From: Deltaproteobacteria bacterium | GTDB taxonomy: Bacteria; Desulfobacterota; DSM-4660; Desulfatiglandales; B25-G16 | Direction: 5' to 3' | Assembly (NCBI GenBank): GCA_018400255.1 | Contig: JAGYMO010000343.1 | Span: 1-15,553, forward strand | Length of the DNA stretch: 15,553 nucleotides | Part shown: positions 1-6,997 of the stretch, piece after piece | How positions within the stretch are numbered: the first letter of the stretch is position 1 | Layout: each line of letters opens with the position of its first letter | Program-made: the position numbers and the translations under genes | The notes under the pieces: model-generated | Seen by the model: the letters and a program-made list of their open reading frames with translations, nothing else | The model's database searches: none | Told to the model about the DNA's origin: nothing

Positions 1-2237
1 ATAATAACGCCCTTGCAATCCCCACGAGTGATTTTGAAGGTGATTCTAGAATAGCCGATGGTGATAATGATGGCACCTCAACGGTAGATATCGGTGCAGA
101 TGAATATGCCTTTATAGATACCGATAAGGATGGGCTTCCGGATGACTGGGAGATACACTATTTCGGCGATCTTACCGAAGACGCCGTAGCTGATTATGAT
201 GGGGATGGTATCAGTAATATTAATGAATATCAGGCGCGCACTAATCCCACAAACGTAGCCCCTCAAGCCGATGCAGGGGTTGATCAAAACGTGGATGAAG
301 GCGTCACTGTTACTCTTGATGCCTCAGGTTCGTCTGATCCCGACGGCAGCATTTCTTCCTATCTCTGGACTCAAATAGACGGCACAGCAGTGACACTCTC
401 TGATAAAACGATTGCTATGCCAATTTTTACCGCACCCAATGTCGACCCTGCTGGAGAAATCCTTACGTTTCAGGTAACGGTTACGGATAACGATGGAGAA
501 AAGGCAGTAGATACCTGTAGTATCACAATAACGTGGATTAATCTGCCTCAATATGTCGACGGTAATATAACTGGCTCAGGAGGTGGTACAAGCTGGGATA
601 CGGCCTTCAAAACCATCCAGGAGGCAGTTAATGCAGCTGGCGAGGGCGACGAAATCTGGCTTACGAAGGGCACATATCTCCTTACTTCGCAGATTAATGT
701 CAATAAGGCTATCGGTATCTATGGGGGGTTTAAGGGAGATGAAACCAAAAAGGAGGAGAGAGACTGGGCTAATAATAGTACCATAATTGATGGAAAGGGC
801 TCTGTCTTCCACTGCTTCTTTATTTCAAAAGATGCCGCCATTGATGGCCTTACCATCACCGGAGGCAACGCCAATGGCAGTTGGCCGGATAATGCAGGTG
901 GAGGCATCTTTATTGAAAAATCATCGCCTTCTATAAGCAACTGCAACGTTTCAAAAAATTCCGCGCGCTTTGGCGGGGGTATACAAAGCTATCAATCGTC
1001 TTCGACTATTACCAACTGCACCCTTTCTGAAAATACTGCGCTCAACAGCGGCGGTGCACTATACAACAATGAATCCCCCTTAAATATTACTAACTGTACC
1101 ATCTCTGAAAATACCGCGGACTGGGGCGGTGGTATCTATAATAACAGCTCCTCTGGGATTATAGCTACCTGCGTTATATCAGGGAATACCGCAAAAGGAA
1201 ATGGCGGTTCTATCTATAACAACGACTCATCCCCCACCATCAATAATTGTACCGTCTCTGAAAATACCGCGGACTGGGGGGGCGCTATCTTCAACGAAAA
1301 GTCCTCCCCGACAATAGCTACCTGCTCTATTTCAGGGAACACCGCCACAAACAATGGCGGCTCCATCTGCAACAATGACTCATCCCCAACTATCACAAAC
1401 TGTACAATCTCCTCGAACACTGCGCCCTTTGGTGCTGGTATCTACAATTATGCCTCGTCCTCCCCCCTAATCACTAACTGTAACCTTTCTGGAAATTCAT
1501 CAACCGGTGGCGGAGGAGGGATGCGCAGTAAGGAATCATCTTCCCCCACGGTCACGAACTCGATTTTCTGGAATAATACGGCACCTCATGGTCCTGAGAT
1601 ATACAACGATGAAACCTCAAATCCAACAATCACCTACTCTGACATTCAGGAAGGATATAGCGGTGAAGGCAATATCGACAGCGATCCACTTTTCTATAAT
1701 CCATTAAAAACCGATTTTCATATCACATCTGCCTCCCCCTGCATTGACAAAGGCAATAATAACGCTCCTGGAATCCCTACGAACGATTTTGATGGTGACC
1801 AAAGGATAGTTGACGGCAATCATGATGGGACAGCAAAAGCTGATATTGGTGCGGATGAATATGCCGACACCGATAGCGATGGGCTACCGGATTATTGGGA
1901 AGTGGAATATTTCAACGACCTTAGCCAGGGACCTGATGCTGATTATGATGGAGATGGAATAACAAATGTAGAGGAATATCACGCAGGAACAGACCCCGCA
2001 TCAAAGGCAGACGGTGATGTCGCCCCCCTTGGAAGCAGAGACGGAAAGGTAAATGTAGGTGATGCCCTTGTAGCCCTCAGGTTTGCCCTGGGTCTTGAAA
2101 CACCTAGCCCAGAGGATATATCCCATGGCGATGTGGCTCCTTTAGATGCAGAGAATAAACCTAGACCAGACGGGCAAATCACTGTAGGCGATGCCCTGGT
2201 GATATTGAGAAAGGCCCTGGGTATTATCTGTTTTTAG
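1..2237 (+). CDS. Modular beta-helix surface protein with PKD-like and dockerin-like domains (5' partial)
   Basis: The reading frame is open from base 3 to the TAG at 2235-2237, giving 744 visible residues; the start lies left of the window. The Met codon at 291 falls inside the PKD-like domain, so it is not the start. Domains, numbered from base 3: the end of an earlier module (1-35, closing with IGADEY), a Ca-binding TSP3-like linker (about 38-80, DTDKDGLPDDW and DYDGDGISNINEY), a PKD/K319-like Ig domain (about 83-180), a 'choice-of-anchor'/DUF1565-like lead-in (about 185-300), then 24-27-residue beta-helix coils with consensus GG(G/A)I.N..SSPTI.NC.(I/V)S.NTA, as in Chlamydia-type Pmp repeats. 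A second IGADEY segment and TSP3 linker follow. The end has two copies of a GDVAPL...DG.(I/V).VGDALV.LR.ALG unit resembling type I dockerin loops. It is probably exported and surface-attached, but no signal peptide is visible. Its ligand or substrate is unknown. Confidence 0.85.
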   Translation, partial: NNALAIPTSDFEGDSRIADGDNDGTSTVDIGADEYAFIDTDKDGLPDDWEIHYFGDLTEDAVADYDGDGISNINEYQARTNPTNVAPQADAGVDQNVDEGVTVTLDASGSSDPDGSISSYLWTQIDGTAVTLSDKTIAMPIFTAPNVDPAGEILTFQVTVTDNDGEKAVDTCSITITWINLPQYVDGNITGSGGGTSWDTAFKTIQEAVNAAGEGDEIWLTKGTYLLTSQINVNKAIGIYGGFKGDETKKEERDWANNSTIIDGKGSVFHCFFISKDAAIDGLTITGGNANGSWPDNAGGGIFIEKSSPSISNCNVSKNSARFGGGIQSYQSSSTITNCTLSENTALNSGGALYNNESPLNITNCTISENTADWGGGIYNNSSSGIIATCVISGNTAKGNGGSIYNNDSSPTINNCTVSENTADWGGAIFNEKSSPTIATCSISGNTATNNGGSICNNDSSPTITNCTISSNTAPFGAGIYNYASSSPLITNCNLSGNSSTGGGGGMRSKESSSPTVTNSIFWNNTAPHGPEIYNDETSNPTITYSDIQEGYSGEGNIDSDPLFYNPLKTDFHITSASPCIDKGNNNAPGIPTNDFDGDQRIVDGNHDGTAKADIGADEYADTDSDGLPDYWEVEYFNDLSQGPDADYDGDGITNVEEYHAGTDPASKADGDVAPLGSRDGKVNVGDALVALRFALGLETPSPEDISHGDVAPLDAENKPRPDGQITVGDALVILRKALGIICF
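1102..1407 (+). repeat. Tandem 153-bp (51-codon) repeat within the beta-helix
   Basis: Two adjacent 51-residue units start at TISENTADWGG and TVSENTADWGG. Each contains two beta-helix coils. A 25-bp block is identical at 1102-1126 and 1255-1279, which fixes the period at 153 bp. The near-identity at DNA level suggests recent duplication or gene conversion. Confidence 0.8.
1756..2010 (+). repeat. Second copy of the segment at the window's left edge (offset 1755 bp)
   Basis: Bases 1 to about 255 align with about 1756 to 2005 at a constant offset of 1755 bp (585 codons) until a 6-bp indel near base 111. Both encode NNA..IPT.DF.GD.RI.DG..DGT...DIGADEY followed by a D.D.DGLPD.WE..YF.DL linker. 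The gene is therefore built from modules about 585 residues long, and at least one more module lies upstream of the window. Confidence 0.8.
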
Positions 2238-2245
2238 TAATAACC

Positions 2246-3862
2246 TTATTCAGGAAGAATCCCCTTAATTTCGTCTTGAATGTGTTTTAACCTATCCAAA
2301 TCTTCCGTGGTGATTTCTGCCTTTTTATCCTTTCTGTTTAGGCGTTTCTTTAATTTTTCTATTTCTTGTTCCAAATCAACGACCTTGTTCTGCACGCTCT
2401 CTCTTCTGTCTATCAGGGCAGTCTCATAATCAACTTTTTCTCCGGCTTTCCTTTTTCCTTTAGCCTCAAATATAAAACTTTCCCTCCATTTAGGAACATA
2501 AGCCTCCATACCAAAGTTTTTATTGATCTCAGCGGCCAAGGCCTCACTCGCCTTAGGCTCCCCATGTACCACAAAGACCTTTGGTCTGGGTTTTTTAAAA
2601 TGGCTTGCCCATTTCAGCAGACCAGCCTGGTCTGCATGGGCGGAAAATCCTCCAATAGTAAACACTTTTGCCTTGACAGCAACATCTTCACCGAAAATCT
2701 TAACCTTCTTCTCTCCATCCACTATTCTTCGACCGGTTGTTCCTTGGGCCTGAAACCCCACGATAATGATGCTTGCTCCAAGGCGCCAAAGATTATGCTT
2801 CAGATGGTGCTTGATTCGTCCCGCAGTGCACATTCCACTTGCCGCAATTATGATGGCAGGGCCGGCCTTTTTATTTATGGCGATAGATTCCTCCGTCGTG
2901 GGTGTAAAATGTAAATTTGGCATATTAAATGGATCAAAACCTTCATCCACTAAAGCGCTAGCTTCTTCATCATAATACTCCTTATTTTTACGAAATATTT
3001 CCGTTGACTTGATTGCCAGGGGACTATCAAGATATATGGGAATATCTGGCAAGATTTTATCCCGATAAAATTCACCAAGGAGGTACAGTATCTCCTGGGA
3101 TCTTTCCAGGGCAAAGGCTGGAATAATAACCTTCTCGTCATGGTATACCGCGCGCTGAATAGCCTCCAAAAGCTCCATTTTGCTGTCTTCAAAAGATCTA
3201 TGCAAGCGGTTGCCATAGGTAGATTCGATAAAAAGGTAGTCGGCCGTGAGAATTTCCCGGGGATCCTTGACAATAAGTTGATCATGCTTACCGAGATCTC
3301 CTGAGAAAACCACCTTTATCTCGCCATCCGAATCCTCGATCCATAGCTCAACAATAGAAGAGCCAAGTATATGGCCTGCATTTCTAAGACATGCCTTCAT
3401 ACCTTCTCCAACAGTAACTGTGTTGTCCCTTTCAAGTGGCGATAAATACTTTAAACTTTCTATAGCATCTGCGGTTGTATAAAGAGGAAATACCTGCTTT
3501 TTCCCCTTCCTTATATTTTTTCTTGTCTGCCATTCGGCATCCATTTCCTGTACATGCGCTGAATCAAGCAGCATAATCTGGCATAGCTCTACTGTTGGCG
3601 GGGTGGTGAGAATTTTTCCCCTGAATCCATCCTTCACCAATTTTGGGATTCTCCCGCTGTGATCAATGTGAGCATGCGTCAGAAAAAGTACATCTATATC
3701 TTTAGGTTTAAACCCCCAGTCCTGCCAATTACGTAATTCTATGTCTCTTCCACCCTGAAACAGGCCGCAGTCAACCATTATCTTTTTTCCATCACCATTT
3801 TCAATTAAATAATTAGAACCGGTAACTGTCCCTGCAGCACCTAAGCACGTAACCTTAACCAT
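2246..3862 (-). CDS. Beta-CASP metallo-beta-lactamase ribonuclease
   Basis: The product is 538 aa, a typical length for bacterial beta-CASP RNases (CPSF73/TTHA0252-like), which cut or trim RNA in the cytoplasm. The MBL zinc site is visible: HAHIDH at 63-68, His164 in GHILGS, Asp189 in SGDLG and His409 in FSAHAD. The beta-CASP signatures are IESTYG (212-217), ASGMCTAGR (341-349) and VVHGE with His433. The C-terminal tail of about 65 residues (485-538) is charged and heptad-like, and probably forms a coiled coil. I chose the ATG at 3862 because GGAGG (3875-3871) sits 8 nt upstream. A TTG five codons earlier overlaps that ribosome binding site and is unlikely to be used. The gene converges on the beta-helix gene with only 8 bp between stop codons. 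Family assignment is firm; the RNA target and endo- versus exonuclease mode are not deducible. Confidence 0.92.
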   Translation of the reverse strand: MVKVTCLGAAGTVTGSNYLIENGDGKKIMVDCGLFQGGRDIELRNWQDWGFKPKDIDVLFLTHAHIDHSGRIPKLVKDGFRGKILTTPPTVELCQIMLLDSAHVQEMDAEWQTRKNIRKGKKQVFPLYTTADAIESLKYLSPLERDNTVTVGEGMKACLRNAGHILGSSIVELWIEDSDGEIKVVFSGDLGKHDQLIVKDPREILTADYLFIESTYGNRLHRSFEDSKMELLEAIQRAVYHDEKVIIPAFALERSQEILYLLGEFYRDKILPDIPIYLDSPLAIKSTEIFRKNKEYYDEEASALVDEGFDPFNMPNLHFTPTTEESIAINKKAGPAIIIAASGMCTAGRIKHHLKHNLWRLGASIIIVGFQAQGTTGRRIVDGEKKVKIFGEDVAVKAKVFTIGGFSAHADQAGLLKWASHFKKPRPKVFVVHGEPKASEALAAEINKNFGMEAYVPKWRESFIFEAKGKRKAGEKVDYETALIDRRESVQNKVVDLEQEIEKLKKRLNRKDKKAEITTEDLDRLKHIQDEIKGILPE

Positions 3863-3891
3863 TACTAGACCCTCCAATTTGAAATTTCAGA

Positions 3892-3921
3892 ATAAAAAGA
3901 TTAGTTTAGCCCTAAAGTCAA
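3892..3921 (-). promoter_or_regulatory. Candidate sigma70-like promoter for the beta-CASP gene
   Basis: On the minus strand TTGACT (3921-3916) is followed after 18 bp by TTTTAT (3897-3892), about 30 bp upstream of the chosen ATG. The -10 box is weak and the region is AT-rich, so this is tentative. Nothing else is evident in the stretch between here and the oppositely oriented promoter near 4071. Confidence 0.3.
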
Positions 3922-4070
3922 AACGAAAATAGGAGTCTAAAATACCTCATTATTGCCCGACCTCAACCCTGAGTGGCCAAATTTTTACGGAAAAGATATC
4001 CTTTTTTAGAATAAATGTACATGATTAAAAAATATTACATTAACTATCTATTCGTCTGTGAATCGAATGC

Positions 4071-4099
4071 TTGACCCTTCAATCCTTATAATTTATTAT
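4071..4099 (+). promoter_or_regulatory. Candidate sigma70 promoter for the HDOD-MBL operon
   Basis: TTGACC (4071-4076) and TATTAT (4094-4099) are separated by exactly 17 bp. Transcription would begin near 4106, leaving a leader of about 65 nt before the ATG at 4171. The leader is AT-rich and I see no strong Shine-Dalgarno sequence. Confidence 0.5.
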
Positions 4100-4170
4100 G
4101 AAGATACAATAGCTTTGTGATAGACATACATTTTAGAATGATATCTAAAAAATTTTTTTAAATACAGATA

Positions 4171-5061
4171 ATGAATGAAACAATCACAAAAGAAGACAGG
4201 GAAAAAATAATTCAAGAATACATCTTGAGTATACCGAGCTTTTCCACAACAGTCCTAAAGGTTCTGGAGATCTGCAATAACCCGGACACATCACCTAACG
4301 AACTTAACAGGGTCATTGCCCTTGATCCTGTCCTTACGGGAAAGGTCTTGACCCTTATAAACTCAGCATATTACGCCTTTCCAAAAAATGTGTCCTCTCT
4401 GACAAAGGCAATTATTATGCTGGGTATCAATACAGTAAAAAATCTAGCCTTAAGCACGGCAATTCTTGAGAGCATTGGTGGAAAAAACTCTTTTCAGGCC
4501 CTTTCTATGGATGAATTCTGGCTCCATTCCATATGCACGGGTGTTACATGTAAAATCTTGGCCACCTCTATTGGTGTACCATTTGCGGAAAGAGAAGGAT
4601 ATTTTCTCGCAGGATTATTGCATGATTTAGGTAAGATACCACTTAACAACCTTTTTCCAAATGAATACAATAATGCCCTTGAGGTAGCTAAATCAAAGAA
4701 AATACAGCTCTATCAAGCAGAAAATTTGATACTTGGCTCTAATCACTGTCTGATTGGCAGAATGATTGCGAAAAAGTGGAAATTAAATGAGATACTGGCA
4801 GAGGCAATGTACCTTCACCACAGTCCAGAAAAGGCCGAAGGGCAAAATAGGCAGGTAACAAGCATTGTAGCAATTGCCAACATTTATGCAAATATGTTAG
4901 AAATGGGCTCAGCAAAAGGCCTTTATACAGATGAGGAAACACTAATAAATTTACTGAATAGCCTTGGTATTGACTTCTCCAGGCTCTCTGATATAAGCAG
5001 AAACATTACGGAAGAGATAGAAAACGCAAAAATCTTTCTCCAGATTTCTGACAAGGAATAA
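4171..5061 (+). CDS. HDOD-domain signalling protein
   Basis: The 296-aa product is a single HDOD domain (PF08668-type), roughly residues 15-220, with a helical C-terminal extension. HDOD proteins act in bacterial signal output, often near cyclic-di-GMP or chemotaxis functions, and most lack catalysis. Visible hallmarks are IPSFSTTVLKVLEI at the N-terminus, the LTLINSAYY segment, LGINTVKNLAL, and LLHDLGKIPL, which contains an intact His151-Asp152 pair. Further histidines occur where HD phosphohydrolases place metal ligands (His119 in FWLHS, His192 in NHCLIGRM, His216-His217 in LHHSP), so residual HD-type activity is possible. There is no receiver, PAS or GGDEF domain. It lies 4 nt upstream of an MBL hydrolase and is probably cotranscribed and translationally coupled with it. 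The ATG start lacks a clear ribosome binding site. Confidence 0.88.
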   Translation: MNETITKEDREKIIQEYILSIPSFSTTVLKVLEICNNPDTSPNELNRVIALDPVLTGKVLTLINSAYYAFPKNVSSLTKAIIMLGINTVKNLALSTAILESIGGKNSFQALSMDEFWLHSICTGVTCKILATSIGVPFAEREGYFLAGLLHDLGKIPLNNLFPNEYNNALEVAKSKKIQLYQAENLILGSNHCLIGRMIAKKWKLNEILAEAMYLHHSPEKAEGQNRQVTSIVAIANIYANMLEMGSAKGLYTDEETLINLLNSLGIDFSRLSDISRNITEEIENAKIFLQISDKE

Positions 5062-5065
5062 ATAT

Positions 5066-5983
5066 ATGAAGATAAAATTTTGGGGGGTAAGAGGCTCTAT
5101 ACCCTGCCCCGGTCCAAATACCCAAAAATATGGCGGAAATACAGCTTGCATCGAGGTACGCTTTAACAATAATGACAGATATATCATCATTGATGCAGGC
5201 TCAGGCATTAGAGAGTTTGGCAACTATTTAGTCTCTCATGACATCAAAAAAGGTCCTATTAATACAGACATACTCATTACTCACACTCACTGGGACCACA
5301 TCATGGGTTTCCCATTTTTTGCCCCTATCTATATACCTAACACGAAATTAAAGATATATGGTCCAGTAAGTTTTGAAAATGATACCCTGAAGGACATAAT
5401 AGGAGGTCAGCTCACCTATCGATATTTTCCCGTGAGACATGCCGAACTTTCTGCTAAAATAGAATATATAGATATTAAAGAGGGCCAATTTGATTTAGGC
5501 GATGGCATCAAACTATCAACTACATACCTGAACCACCCTGTTTTATGTCTTGGCTACAGGCTTGAATTCCAAAACAAGGTTTTTTGTACCGCCTATGACA
5601 CAGAGCCATTCAAAAACCTATTCTCCACCGATCCTAACGATCCATATTATGATGAAATCATGGCACAGGAAGGAGAAAAAGCAGCCAGAGATGAAAACAA
5701 TCGAGTGGACAAATTCTTGGAAGGATCCGACCTCCTGGTATATGATGCTCAGTATACCCAAGAGGAATACGAAGCCGCTAAAATAGGATGGGGACATACC
5801 TCGATTGAATATGCCATAAAATTTTCAAAGCTTTCCGGCGTAAAACGTCTGGCCCTTTTTCATCATGACCCAATGAGAACAGATGCCCACTTAGACGAAC
5901 TGACTGCAAAATATTGTAATCCGCGTAATACAATCAACACAGAAGTTTTTTTTGCCCGCGAGGGAATGGAAATAGAAATATAG
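5066..5983 (+). CDS. MBL-fold metallohydrolase, phosphodiesterase-like
   Basis: The 305-aa product begins MKIKFWGVRGSIPCPGP, the signature of a family of small cytoplasmic MBL hydrolases related to class II cyclic-nucleotide phosphodiesterases and RNase Z-like enzymes. The metal site is readable: HTHWDH at 73-78, His157 in LNHP, Asp227 in YDAQYT, His244 in GWGHTS and the HHDP motif at 266-269. An acidic insert around residues 185-210 resembles that seen in this subfamily. A purine-rich AAGGA inside the last codons of the HDOD gene supplies the ribosome binding site for the ATG at 5066, implying coupled translation. The pairing suggests a shared signalling role, possibly nucleotide second-messenger hydrolysis. 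The substrate is unknown. Confidence 0.87.
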   Translation: MKIKFWGVRGSIPCPGPNTQKYGGNTACIEVRFNNNDRYIIIDAGSGIREFGNYLVSHDIKKGPINTDILITHTHWDHIMGFPFFAPIYIPNTKLKIYGPVSFENDTLKDIIGGQLTYRYFPVRHAELSAKIEYIDIKEGQFDLGDGIKLSTTYLNHPVLCLGYRLEFQNKVFCTAYDTEPFKNLFSTDPNDPYYDEIMAQEGEKAARDENNRVDKFLEGSDLLVYDAQYTQEEYEAAKIGWGHTSIEYAIKFSKLSGVKRLALFHHDPMRTDAHLDELTAKYCNPRNTINTEVFFAREGMEIEI

Positions 5984-6055
5984 CAGGCTATTTTAAGTCG
6001 ACTGACTATAAAGATATTTGGCCGTGCCCATCATCAACTATAAGATTTTGACTCC

Positions 6056-6090
6056 TTTGCATAAATTACGTAAGCCTTTAACTATGCAAA
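6056..6090. repeat. Inverted repeat in the convergent gap
   Basis: TTTGCATA (6056-6063) and TATGCAAA (6083-6090) are perfect 8-bp arms around a 19-nt spacer that itself contains the palindrome TTACGTAA (6066-6073). It lies between the 3' ends of the MBL hydrolase gene and dch. There is no T-tract on either side, so it is not a canonical terminator. It could be a 3'-end structure for either transcript or a protein site. Confidence 0.4.
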
Positions 6091-6128
6091 AGCCTGTCTA
6101 TCCTCCCCACACTAACGCACGGTTCACA

Positions 6129-6896
6129 TTAAGAATTCTTCCATACCGGTTTTCTCTTCTCAAGAAATGCCTTTAGTCCCTCCTGGGCATCGTCTGTCTT
6201 CATTAACTCATTAAGGTATATATCCTCAATAACCTTTAATGATGGCTCAAAATCATCCAACAGGCCCGCCTTTATTGTCTTTTTTGTAACCCTTATAACT
6301 TCTGCGCTTAGGGAAAGATAGGGCTGAACAAATTCATCTGTCTCGTTTAATAAATGGTCTTTTTGCACAACCTTGTTTATAAGACCAATGTTCGCAGCTT
6401 CCTGCGCGGAAATAATCCTCCCTGATAAGATCAAATCCATGGCTGCCTTCATTCCGATTATCCTGGGCATTGTCTGGGCGGCAATTGGGGGAAGTACGCC
6501 TACCTGTATTTCCGGTTGCCCAAATTTTGCCGTCTCGTCTGCAATTACCAAATCACAAAAAACCGCCAGCTCGCAACCTCCACCTAAGCAAGATCCGAAA
6601 ACAGATGCTGCAGTAAGAGCACCCAATTTATCCATTAACCGAAACATACCATGGAAGCTTTTTATCATCTTTGGCGCGAGATCACCCACATGTTCTCCAA
6701 CATCAACGCCTGCAGAAAAGCACTTGCCCTCAGCATTAAACAAAACGACCTTGAGTTCCTTATTGTCCTGCCATGATCCTAAAACATCATTAACCTCATC
6801 CATCATAGCGATATTCAAAATATTCACGGGCGGTCTTTTAAGGGTGATAGTCCCAAGCCCATCATTAAATTCAACCTTTATGTGTTCATATCCCAT
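6129..6896 (-). CDS. dch: Cyclohexa-1,5-diene-1-carbonyl-CoA hydratase (crotonase family)
   Basis: The 255-aa crotonase-fold protein would hydrate cyclohexa-1,5-diene-1-carbonyl-CoA, the product of benzoyl-CoA reductase, to 6-hydroxycyclohex-1-ene-1-carbonyl-CoA in the cytoplasm. The opening RPPVNILNIAMMDEV resembles Dch/BamR enzymes. Oxyanion-hole segments are CFSAGVD (59-65) and GSCLGGGCEL (101-110), with acidic residues Glu109 and Glu129 (QPEIQVG) in the positions expected for crotonase catalysis. The family fold is certain. The Dch assignment also leans on the oah and had genes directly upstream; on sequence alone it could be another enoyl-CoA hydratase. The ATG at 6896 has an AGAGGAG ribosome binding site 8 nt upstream. 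An intrinsic terminator lies between oah and this gene, so dch may be expressed at a lower level or by read-through. Confidence 0.82.
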   Translation of the reverse strand: MGYEHIKVEFNDGLGTITLKRPPVNILNIAMMDEVNDVLGSWQDNKELKVVLFNAEGKCFSAGVDVGEHVGDLAPKMIKSFHGMFRLMDKLGALTAASVFGSCLGGGCELAVFCDLVIADETAKFGQPEIQVGVLPPIAAQTMPRIIGMKAAMDLILSGRIISAQEAANIGLINKVVQKDHLLNETDEFVQPYLSLSAEVIRVTKKTIKAGLLDDFEPSLKVIEDIYLNELMKTDDAQEGLKAFLEKRKPVWKNS

Positions 6897-6915
6897 ACTC
6901 TCTACTCCTCTCTCT

Positions 6916-6955
6916 AAAAAAATGGCAGGCGGGCTATGCTAACCCTTCCTGCCAT
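6916..6955 (-). terminator. Intrinsic terminator or attenuator between oah and dch
   Basis: Read on the minus strand, ATGGCAGG (6955-6948) pairs perfectly with CCTGCCAT (6929-6922). An inner GGG/CCC pair extends the stem, and a run of seven T residues (6922-6916) follows it. The T-run ends about 20 nt before the dch start codon, so the hairpin sits inside the operon rather than at its end. Confidence 0.85.
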
Positions 6956-6997
6956 AAATGTTGCCTTATATCTAAAAATTCCTCTCCAGGGCTCCAA

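Noticed and set aside
900..1600. CRISPR-like or minisatellite array
   Set aside because: The repeats are imperfect, in frame and protein-coding (beta-helix coils), without spacers of constant length.
291..2237. Reading the first gene as complete, starting at the ATG at 291
   Set aside because: The same frame is open to base 3 and encodes clear domain sequence (IGADEY, TSP3-like linker, start of the PKD-like domain) upstream of that Met.
2366..2914. 182-codon plus-strand frame opposite the beta-CASP gene
   Set aside because: It lies wholly antisense to a well-conserved gene, has no recognisable domain, and looks like a mirror frame.
3863..3877. TTG start five codons upstream for the beta-CASP gene
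   Set aside because: The TTG overlaps the GGAGG that is correctly spaced for the ATG at 3862, and MVKVTCLGAAGTVTG is the normal N-terminus of the family.
4071..4092. TTGACC paired with TATAAT at 4087-4092 as a promoter
   Set aside because: The spacer is only 10 bp. The TATTAT at 4094-4099 gives the expected 17 bp.
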